DNA from: Beijerinckiaceae bacterium
GTDB lineage: Bacteria > Pseudomonadota > Alphaproteobacteria > Rhizobiales > Beijerinckiaceae
Assembly: GCA_027531565.1 (NCBI GenBank)
Contig: JAPZSB010000002.1
Span: forward strand, 558,001-622,000
Reading direction: 5' to 3'
DNA: 64,000 nt
The position numbers and the translations under genes were made by a program. This document shows positions 33,602-40,420 of the stretch, one piece after another. A model generated the notes under the pieces. It searched no databases. It had not been told where the DNA came from and was given only the letters and a program-made list of their open reading frames with translations. Positions within the stretch are counted from its first letter, which is position 1. Every line of letters begins with the position of its first letter.

Positions 33602-35668
33602 TCAGCTCTTGTCCGTGTCCTCCGGGTGGGCCCGGAAATAGTCTTCTGTCGTCCGGACGCGCGGCCGCTCCGGTCCGGCATAGGGGTCGAAGCCCTGCAG
33701 CGTGGCGGTCTCGATCCGGCAATCGTCACAATAGCCGATCAGCTTGAGGCGATCGGCATTCGGGCCGGAGAACATCCAGTGCCTGCCGCCCAGCTTGGTC
33801 TTGATCTTCTCGATCGTGGATTTCGTGCCGAAGAGCTTGCCGCATTTGTCGCAGGGATAGGGTTCCTCCTGTTTCAGCGAGACCGGAGCGGCGTTGATCC
33901 GCGTGAAATCCAGCTGAGGAACGAGGGTGATGACCTTTTCCGGGCAGGTGGCCTGGCAGAGACCGCATTGCACGCAGAGATCCTCCTGGAAGCGCAGTTC
34001 CGGCCGGTCCGGATTGGCGCTCAGGGCATCGACCGGGCAGGTCGAGACACAGGACAGGCAGAGGGTGCAGCCCTCGGCATTGACCTCGACCTTGCCGAAG
34101 CCGGCGCCCTTCGCCAGCGGCACGATGGCCGGCCGCTCCGGGGCGATGGCGTGCCATTCGCGGAGGGCAAGCATGGTCAGCGGGCGCTTTGCCCCGAGCG
34201 GCAGGAAGCTGGCCTTGCCCGCCTTGCTGCCGGCAGGCAGGGCGCGGAGCCCGGCCAGCAGGGCGTCGGGATCGTCGGTGCCGAGGATGGCAAAGGCTTC
34301 GGGAGCGTAGCCGAGCGCCGGGAGCAGGCTTGACAGCGTCTCGCCGAGCCGGACCAGCGGGGTGATGTCATGTTTCGGCTTCGCACGCGTCAGGACGGCA
34401 ACCGCGGTCGCACCATAGGCGAAGCTGCCGGCAACCTCCGCCAGGTCGAGCTGTGTCACCTCGTTGAGCGCAACCGGAATGACCCGGGCCGGCAGGCCAT
34501 CGCCGAAGCGGGCGAGGGCATCGATCATCGGCTCGCCATGTCCGGCATCGTGGAAAAGCAGCACGGCGTCGCGGCCACCGGCCTGATGATAGGCGCGGAG
34601 CATGGTCCGCACCTTTTTCAGCAGGTAATCCGTTGCCGGCAAGGCGTAGCTTGCCGCTCCGGTCGGGCAGACGGAGGCGCAGCCGCCACAGCCGGCGCAG
34701 ATCTGCGGATCGATCGCGACATGGTCTCCGGCCGGGGTGATGGCGCCGGTCGGGCAGATCTCGAGGCAGCGGGTGCAGCCGGTGATGGTCGAGCGCGAAT
34801 GCGCGCAAAGGCCGGTATCGAAGGTGATGTATTTCGGCTTGTCGAAGGTGCCGACCAGATCCCGTGCGCGGCTGACCAGCCGGTCCAGCGCGACCGGATC
34901 CCGCGGATCGGCGCGGAGATAGCCGTCGCGCAGGTCGTCGGCCGCGAAAAGTGGCCGGTCACCCGTCACGTCGATGATCAGGTCGCAGTTGGAGCGGGCC
35001 TGGTCGCGCGGATCGTCGAAGGCGAGCGCGGCGCGGGAGGAGGGACGCGACAGTGCGAAATCATCGACAACAAGCTGGAAGGCCCCGAGATAGCCGCTGG
35101 CCTGCCGGATCCGGCCTCTGGCGATCGGGAATTCCCGCTTCGCCGGCGGCGCGACATCCTTCGGGCTGCGCAGGATGACGGTGACATCGAGCGTCTCGGC
35201 AAGGCGGGCCGCGATATCGATGGCGGTGGCATCGGCGCCGTAGACCAGCGTGACGCCCTGGCTTTCGAGCGTGACGAAAGGCAGGGCCGGTGGTTCGAGC
35301 ATCGATCCCGCCAGCAGCGCGGCCATTTTCGGTCCTGCCGAACCGCCCTCGGTCGACCAGCCGCCGGCATTGCGGATATCGAGATAGGTCTGGCTGCCCG
35401 AATATCCGGCATCCTCCAGGACGCCGCGCAAGGTCGCCTCCTCCTGCCGGCAGGCGAGGACGAGCGAGCGGGACGCGCCAGCGAGGCGGGCGAGCCGGTC
35501 CTGTTCGGCACCGCAAAGATGCGTGCAGGCCGCGATGGACGCTTCCGGAACGCCGAGGCCGGCGGCCATGGCCGCGAGATCGGGCGCGAAGGTCTTTTCG
35601 CAGGAGCAGACGACGATCTGCGTCGCCTTGCCGTCCGAGAGCGTGCCTTCTGGTGCGCTGGGGGCCAT
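33602..35668 (-). CDS. Multi-cluster 4Fe-4S ferredoxin-type protein of the formate dehydrogenase island
   Basis: This 688-residue cytoplasmic iron-sulfur protein has four CxxCxxCxxxCP-type motifs in two pairs, near 300-312, 320-335, 531-548 and 562-575. A C-terminal CDKC (near 602) and CDDC (near 644) pair resembles a rubredoxin or zinc-ribbon site. The N-terminus (VVCSCEKTF, then CTHLCG) adds further Cys. There is no signal peptide. It diverges from the accessory gene cluster, and such proteins recur beside alphaproteobacterial formate dehydrogenases. An electron-carrier role is inferred; the partner is unknown. GGAGAGGAG precedes the ATG at 35668. Confidence 0.82.
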   Translation of the reverse strand: MAPSAPEGTLSDGKATQIVVCSCEKTFAPDLAAMAAGLGVPEASIAACTHLCGAEQDRLARLAGASRSLVLACRQEEATLRGVLEDAGYSGSQTYLDIRNAGGWSTEGGSAGPKMAALLAGSMLEPPALPFVTLESQGVTLVYGADATAIDIAARLAETLDVTVILRSPKDVAPPAKREFPIARGRIRQASGYLGAFQLVVDDFALSRPSSRAALAFDDPRDQARSNCDLIIDVTGDRPLFAADDLRDGYLRADPRDPVALDRLVSRARDLVGTFDKPKYITFDTGLCAHSRSTITGCTRCLEICPTGAITPAGDHVAIDPQICAGCGGCASVCPTGAASYALPATDYLLKKVRTMLRAYHQAGGRDAVLLFHDAGHGEPMIDALARFGDGLPARVIPVALNEVTQLDLAEVAGSFAYGATAVAVLTRAKPKHDITPLVRLGETLSSLLPALGYAPEAFAILGTDDPDALLAGLRALPAGSKAGKASFLPLGAKRPLTMLALREWHAIAPERPAIVPLAKGAGFGKVEVNAEGCTLCLSCVSTCPVDALSANPDRPELRFQEDLCVQCGLCQATCPEKVITLVPQLDFTRINAAPVSLKQEEPYPCDKCGKLFGTKSTIEKIKTKLGGRHWMFSGPNADRLKLIGYCDDCRIETATLQGFDPYAGPERPRVRTTEDYFRAHPEDTDKS

Positions 35669-35690
35669 GGGATGCCGGCTCCTCTCCGGT

Positions 35691-35709
35691 CGGGCATCCT
35701 GAATGCCCG
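35691..35709 (-). promoter_or_regulatory. Leader hairpin of the iron-sulfur protein gene
   Basis: Seven-base arms CGGGCAT / ATGCCCG around a 5-base loop lie 22 bases upstream of the start codon in the divergent spacer. The AT-rich stretch at 35711-35745 beside it (TTTTTTGG, CAAATAAG) is the likely promoter zone for both directions. Confidence 0.35.
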
Positions 35710-35831
35710 CTCTTGTCTTTTTTGGAATGTCTTCAAATAAGAATGTCTCGCCGGAAGCAAGGGGGGATATTCGGGGCACTCCCGATCCGGGGCGGGCCTC
35801 CCGGCACAAGAATGGCCTCGAAAGCTGGACC

Positions 35832-36575
35832 ATGGACGATATCGCACGGTTTCCTCCGCTGATTTCCCCGTACCGCCTGCGCGAACGCGAGGATGCGTTC
35901 CAGGCGGCTGTCGCCGGTGCACAGGCGTCGGGCGAGGCCCATCGCGGGGCGGGGAGCCTCTATTATGTCGGCCGTTTCGAGCTCATCGAGTTCGCCCTCG
36001 TGCTGGAGCCCGAGGAACCATTATGGCTCGCACGGAAAATCTTCTTTGCCGGAATGAATGCCCTCGCCGAGGCGCTTTCCGTGCTCTCGCCACCGGAAAA
36101 GCCGATCACGATCCGCTATCCCGGCTCGCTGTATTTCGACGGCGCGCTGGTTGGCGGCGGGCGGCTCGCCCATCCGGCGGGAGCGGATGAGCAGACCCCG
36201 CCGGACTGGCTGGTCTTCGGCGCGATGGTCCGGGCCGGCGGCGTGCGCGAACTCGGCGTTGGCCTCGCGCCCGAGATCACCACGCTGGATGACGAGGGGT
36301 TCGAGGCATGGAACCCGCCGCAATTCGCGGCTTCGTTCTCGCGCCATTTCCTTGTCGAGGTGGATTCCTGGCACGAGCGCGGTTTTTCCGGAATCGGGCC
36401 ACGCTACCTCTCCTTCCTCGAGAAGGACGAAGCGAAGGGGCGCCGCGGCATCGACGAGAATGGCGATCTGCTGATCCAGGGCGCGGGCGGCGAGGCGAAG
36501 GCCCGGGAAGCTCTCGTGCCGGCGCTTGCGCGGCCGGACTGGTTCGATCCGCTGCTCAACGAACCGCGGGGCTGA
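35832..36575 (+). CDS. Biotin/lipoate ligase-like protein of the formate dehydrogenase island
   Basis: This 247-residue protein resembles the biotin/lipoate A/B ligase-like family found with alphaproteobacterial formate dehydrogenases. I see no GRGRRG-type ATP-binding motif, so true ligase activity is doubtful. Recognisable stretches are SLYYVGRFELIEFALVLEPE and RYPGSLYFDGALVGGGRLAH. The ATG at 35832 fits the family length. It is the first of five closely spaced genes of unknown function leading to the TorD chaperone and fdh genes, so a maturation role is inferred. Confidence 0.75.
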   Translation: MDDIARFPPLISPYRLREREDAFQAAVAGAQASGEAHRGAGSLYYVGRFELIEFALVLEPEEPLWLARKIFFAGMNALAEALSVLSPPEKPITIRYPGSLYFDGALVGGGRLAHPAGADEQTPPDWLVFGAMVRAGGVRELGVGLAPEITTLDDEGFEAWNPPQFAASFSRHFLVEVDSWHERGFSGIGPRYLSFLEKDEAKGRRGIDENGDLLIQGAGGEAKAREALVPALARPDWFDPLLNEPRG

Positions 36576-36576
36576 C

Positions 36577-37122
36577 ATGCCGAAATTGCTGCGCACGATC
36601 CGCCTCGATCCATCCGATGCCTTCGTCTTCACGCGGGCGGCCGAGCCCGGCGAATGGGCCGTGCCGGGCACGTTCCTGTTCTGGGAACAGCCGGTGGACG
36701 GGCTGCTCGGCAAGGAACGGGCGGCCTTCCGCTCCGGCCTGCTGGGCGTGGAAAGCTTCGGCTGGTCGACCCTGGCCACGATCGTCGAGGCGACCGATCT
36801 CGAACGCTCCCTGCTTGTCCGGCAACTGGCCGAGCAACTCGTGGCACGCTGCGGCGCGCCCGATCTCGCTGCGGCCCTGCCGGCCGCCGAGAGCGAGGTC
36901 GCCTATGCGGAGGAACTCGCGGCACCCGGGCCCGGCGTGCTTGTGGCGATCCACCGGGCGGTCGAGGATGGCGAGATCATCGAACGGTTCCGGACCCTGC
37001 TGCCGGGGACGGACGAACGGCATTCGCGGGCCTTCAGTTTCATGGAGGTGCCCGACGAGGCGCCCGACGAGCAACTCGATCTTGCCGGCATGGCCGGCCT
37101 GAAGGGAACGGACAGGACATGA
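36577..37122 (+). CDS. DUF6505-type protein of unknown function (formate dehydrogenase island)
   Basis: This 181-residue soluble protein opens with MPKLLRTIRLDPSDAFVFTR and includes AEPGEWAVPGTFLFW. There is no signal peptide, membrane segment or conserved Cys pattern. The start codon is one base after the previous stop, and the stop overlaps the next start (ATGA), so translation is coupled on both sides. The family name is assigned from memory of the usual gene order. No biochemical function is known to me. Confidence 0.7.
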   Translation: MPKLLRTIRLDPSDAFVFTRAAEPGEWAVPGTFLFWEQPVDGLLGKERAAFRSGLLGVESFGWSTLATIVEATDLERSLLVRQLAEQLVARCGAPDLAAALPAAESEVAYAEELAAPGPGVLVAIHRAVEDGEIIERFRTLLPGTDERHSRAFSFMEVPDEAPDEQLDLAGMAGLKGTDRT

Positions 37123-38135
37123 TTCCGGAACGGCCTGATTTCTGGGTGGCGAGCGGCCATCACCTTGTCGACCGGATCGAGGGCGGTGGCCTCGTGGCGA
37201 CGGATGCGTTCCTGCGGGCCTATCTCGCTAGGCCGGAACTGGTGCCGCCGCCCGAGGCCTGCCCGGTCGAGCGCGGGCTCCATGCCAGCCTGCTCGAGAC
37301 GCCGCGGCAGGTGGTGACGGCCGACGAGATCGCGCTGATCGCCGATGCGGATGCCCGCGAGAATCTCGGGCTGTTCCTCGCCTTCCGGGACAGGATCCTC
37401 GCCGCGCCGACGCTGGAGGCCGCCTATCTGTCGCTCGTCCGGGGCGATCTGTCCGGCATCCCGCCGCTTTTCCTGCAGCAGCTGGTCCATCTTGTCGCGC
37501 GGAATGCCTTCGACGAGGAGGAGGATGCCCATGTGCTGCGGGCCGCCGAATGTTTCTGGCGCACGCAGCGCGTGACATTCCATGAGGGCTCGGTCCTGCT
37601 CGCGGACCAGGAGGCGATCGAGCAGCATGAGCATGCGCGCGATCATTCGCCCCTGCTCTCGATGCTGGGCGGACCGGCTGTCTCGGAACTCGAGGTGCTC
37701 TCGCCCGGGATTGCTGCAGGCTATCATGGCCGCAGCGATGCCCACGATCTCGTCTTCGACCTCACCGACCCGACCCATGGACGCCCGGCCCTGGCCCGCG
37801 CGATGACGCGCTGGATCCGGCATCTGCTCGGGGTCGAGATTGCCTTCACGCCGGTCGATTCCTTCTCCGAGGAGCGCTTCGCCTGGTTCATGGCGCTGGA
37901 TGCCGAGGGCACCGCCATCGGCAACCGGGTCTGGAACGGCGAGGCCCTCAGCGAGGACCAGCGTGCGCGGCTGCTGGCGCTGTTCACCTTCACCCTGCCC
38001 GACCATGCCCGGATCCGCGCCGACAAAAGGGGCCGAAAGGCCTTTGCCCTTCTGGGGTCAACCACGGACCGGCTGGTCCGGATCAAGCCGCAGAACCTGA
38101 TTGCCGGCCTGCCGCTGGCGCCGGATGCCGGCTGA
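37119..38135 (+). CDS. DUF6352-type protein of unknown function (formate dehydrogenase island)
   Basis: This 338-residue soluble, mostly helical protein starts MIPERPDFWVASGHHLVDR, with a His/Glu-rich conserved middle (EQHEHARDHSPLLSML near residues 167-182). It has no signal peptide. It overlaps the previous gene by 4 bases and precedes the DUF3305 gene by 11. Its consistent company with formate dehydrogenase genes suggests an assembly factor. The His/Glu segment could bind metal; that is speculation. Confidence 0.7.
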   Translation: MIPERPDFWVASGHHLVDRIEGGGLVATDAFLRAYLARPELVPPPEACPVERGLHASLLETPRQVVTADEIALIADADARENLGLFLAFRDRILAAPTLEAAYLSLVRGDLSGIPPLFLQQLVHLVARNAFDEEEDAHVLRAAECFWRTQRVTFHEGSVLLADQEAIEQHEHARDHSPLLSMLGGPAVSELEVLSPGIAAGYHGRSDAHDLVFDLTDPTHGRPALARAMTRWIRHLLGVEIAFTPVDSFSEERFAWFMALDAEGTAIGNRVWNGEALSEDQRARLLALFTFTLPDHARIRADKRGRKAFALLGSTTDRLVRIKPQNLIAGLPLAPDAG

Positions 38136-38146
38136 GGAGTTGAGCG

Positions 38147-38644
38147 ATGGCCGAGGACAGCATTGCCGTGGGTGTCATCGTCGAGAAGCGCAAGGCCGCC
38201 AGCCCGTGGATCGACCATACCTGGTCGCCGGTGGCGGTCCTGCCGGGGTTGCCGGAAGCGGCGCCGATGACGCTGATCGAGACACTGCCGGAGGGCGAGC
38301 GCTACTATGTCGGCGCTGCGCGGATCACGCTCGCCTCGGTGGATACGGCGAATTACCGTGACAACATGATGAGCGGCGCGCCGAAGCTCTGGGTGGCGAT
38401 GCGCGAGGATCATCCCGAGGCCGGGCTGGTGCTTGTCGCCGTGACCGCAGATCCGGCCGAGGGCGAGGCCCATACCGAAACCGGCACGAACATTGTCGAT
38501 ACCGTGCCGATGGTGCCGGAAATCGCGCATTTCGTGGCGCAGTTTGTCGATACCCACCATCTCGAGCGGGAATTCTTCAAGCGCAAGCGCGACCGGGCCG
38601 ATCCCGACCGGCTTGGCCGGCGTCGCCTGACGGACGAGGCCTGA
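38147..38644 (+). CDS. DUF3305 protein (formate dehydrogenase island)
   Basis: This 165-residue soluble protein has the family opening IAVGVIVEKRKAASPWIDHT. It has no signal peptide. It lies one base before the DUF3306 gene; the two families are almost always paired next to formate dehydrogenase operons in proteobacteria. The basic C-terminus (KRKRDRADPDRLGRRRL) may bind an acidic partner or nucleic acid. Function is not known. Confidence 0.85.
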   Translation: MAEDSIAVGVIVEKRKAASPWIDHTWSPVAVLPGLPEAAPMTLIETLPEGERYYVGAARITLASVDTANYRDNMMSGAPKLWVAMREDHPEAGLVLVAVTADPAEGEAHTETGTNIVDTVPMVPEIAHFVAQFVDTHHLEREFFKRKRDRADPDRLGRRRLTDEA

Positions 38645-38645
38645 C

Positions 38646-39281
38646 ATGAGCGGGGGCGAGGGATTCCTGAGCCGCTGGTCCCGACGCAAGCTGGCGCCGG
38701 AGCCCGAGGCCGATGCAGCCTTGCCGGAAGCGGCATCGGTCGGTGAGCCGGCCGGCCCCGCATCGCCGCCGGTCGAGGAGCCGGAATTCGATGTCTCGAC
38801 GCTGACGCCGCTCGATGCCCTGACCTCCGAGAGCGATTTCACCCAATTCCTGCAGAAGGGCGTGCCGGAGGCCTTGCGCAATGCCGCCTTGCGCAAGATG
38901 TGGGTGCTCGATCCCGTGCTCAGCGCGCCGGATCGCTTTGCGGAATATGCGTGGGATTTCAACGATCCCAACGCGATGCTCGGCTTTGGGCCGATGGAGG
39001 CGGGATTCGACCCCTCGGCCATGCTGCGGCAGATCATGGGCGAGAAGGAACCGGAGGGGCCGGCGGAAGACGTGATTGCGGAATTGCCAACTGCGAATCA
39101 GCGCGACGTGCGCGAGGAGCCGCCCGAACCGGCCGCCCTGACGGACGCATCGGCTGCGGGGCAAATTGTCGCGATTCCGGTCGATTCCGGGGAAGAGCCG
39201 TTGGTTGCCAGGGAAACAGCCGATGAAAGGCTTGAAACTATCGCGCCTCGGCGGCGACATGGCGGCGCTTTGCCAAACTGA
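38646..39281 (+). CDS. DUF3306 protein (formate dehydrogenase island)
   Basis: This 211-residue acidic protein, mostly low-complexity Glu/Pro/Ala sequence at both ends, surrounds a conserved core (LTSESDFTQFLQKGVPEALRNAALRKMWVLDPV in two halves near 58-90). It is predicted partly disordered and cytoplasmic. It pairs with the DUF3305 protein upstream; the acidic tails could complement that protein's basic C-terminus. Function is unknown. It is the last gene before an AT-richer spacer with a possible promoter. Confidence 0.83.
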   Translation: MSGGEGFLSRWSRRKLAPEPEADAALPEAASVGEPAGPASPPVEEPEFDVSTLTPLDALTSESDFTQFLQKGVPEALRNAALRKMWVLDPVLSAPDRFAEYAWDFNDPNAMLGFGPMEAGFDPSAMLRQIMGEKEPEGPAEDVIAELPTANQRDVREEPPEPAALTDASAAGQIVAIPVDSGEEPLVARETADERLETIAPRRRHGGALPN

Positions 39282-39293
39282 ATAATGAATATG

Positions 39294-39321
39294 CTTGCGC
39301 GCCATAGGGGCATCCTATAGT
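39294..39321 (+). promoter_or_regulatory. Possible promoter upstream of the TorD-fusion gene
   Basis: CTTGCG (39294-39299) and TATAGT (39316-39321) are separated by 16 bases in the AT-richest part of the spacer. A transcript starting near 39328 would favour the ATG at 39374 over the TTG at 39323. Confidence 0.3.
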
Positions 39322-39373
39322 CTTGAACCGTTCCAGTTTAGAAGACGGCAAAAGCCGCAAACTCGGGTTCGGG

Positions 39374-40201
39374 ATGAGAGACGCAGGCCTTCAAGAAGCC
39401 ATTCGCGCGGTTGGTGGCATTTCCGCCCTTTCGCGCTTGCTTGGTATTGCCCAGCCCTCGGTTTCGATCTGGACGAAAGTGCCCGCCGAGCGGGTCATCG
39501 CGGTCGAGAATGTCACCTCGGTTCCCCGGCACGTCCTGCGCCCGGATCTCTACCCTTCCGCCGACGAGGAGCAACCGCTCGATGCAATCGACGAGGCGCG
39601 CTCGCGGCTCTACCTGCTGCTTTCCCATCTGCTGCTGAAGGTTCCCGACGAACGCGTCCTGATCGACCTCCGTCGGTTGCAGGGTGATGACAGCGCTCTC
39701 GGCCAGGCGCTCGTGGCGCTGGCTGATGCGGTCGATGTGCCGGGTGCCGACCGGATTGCCCGCGAGCATTTCGATCTTTTCATCGGCGTCGGCCGTGGCG
39801 AGTTGCTGCCCTATGCCTCGTATTACCTGACAGGCTTCCTCTACGAACGGCCTCTGGTGCGCGTCAGGCAGGACATGCGCCGACTGGGTGTCGAGCGCTC
39901 GGACGGCATGTCGGAGCCGGAAGACCATCTTGGTTTCCTGCTGGAAACGATGGCGGGGGTGATTGCCCGCCGCTTCGTTGCGGAACCGACCGAGCAGAAG
40001 CGATTCTTCACCCGCCATATCGAGCCCTGGGCAGAGCGGTTCTTCGCCGATCTCGCCAAGGCCGATGCGGCAAATTTTTACCGCAAGGTCGGCGCTCTCG
40101 GCCTTGAATTCATGCGGATCGAGCGCGAGGCCTTCGCCCTCGATCCCGATGTGACCGAACCATCCGATGCGATCGACGCCAGCCAAGGAGCAAGCGCATG
40201 A
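39374..40201 (+). CDS. TorD-family chaperone with N-terminal YdaS-like DNA-binding domain
   Basis: This 275-residue fusion protein carries, in residues 1-61, a Cro/YdaS-like helix-turn-helix (AIRAVGGISALSRLLGIAQP, VPAERVIAVENVT, LRPDLYP). Residues from about 75 on form a TorD/DmsD chaperone domain (LPYASYYLTGFLYERPL, then SEPEDHLGFLLETMA). TorD proteins bind Tat signal peptides of molybdoenzymes until cofactor is inserted. The DNA-binding part suggests that the chaperone also senses enzyme maturation and regulates transcription, which is inference. It overlaps the Tat-peptide gene by 4 bases. A TTG at 39323 is an alternative start. Confidence 0.85.
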   Translation: MRDAGLQEAIRAVGGISALSRLLGIAQPSVSIWTKVPAERVIAVENVTSVPRHVLRPDLYPSADEEQPLDAIDEARSRLYLLLSHLLLKVPDERVLIDLRRLQGDDSALGQALVALADAVDVPGADRIAREHFDLFIGVGRGELLPYASYYLTGFLYERPLVRVRQDMRRLGVERSDGMSEPEDHLGFLLETMAGVIARRFVAEPTEQKRFFTRHIEPWAERFFADLAKADAANFYRKVGALGLEFMRIEREAFALDPDVTEPSDAIDASQGASA

Positions 40202-40410
40202 GCACGAAAAAAGACGACAATCCGGAAAAGGTTGACCGCTCCCGCCGCAGCTTCCTGCAGGCCGGTCTTGCGGGCGCATCCGCCGCTGCTGCCGCGACCG
40301 GGGCCGCGGTCGTTCCGGCGGCGGCCAGCGAAAACGATGCCGACAAGAAGAAGGCGCGCTATCGCGAGACGGATCACGTCAAGACCTACTACGCAACCAA
40401 CCGTTACTGA
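40198..40410 (+). CDS. Formate dehydrogenase region Tat-signal peptide protein
   Basis: This 70-residue protein is largely a twin-arginine signal (RSRRSFLQAGLAGASAAAAA at about 14-33) with a short charged tail ending HVKTYYATNRY. It belongs to the short formate_TAT family found just upstream of fdhA. It overlaps the TorD-fusion gene and lies 10 bases before fdhA. The tail is too short to fold alone; it may act as a decoy or placeholder for TorD or as a minor subunit. Its role is unknown. Confidence 0.85.
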   Translation: MSTKKDDNPEKVDRSRRSFLQAGLAGASAAAAATGAAVVPAAASENDADKKKARYRETDHVKTYYATNRY

Positions 40411-40420
40411 GGGGAACGCC

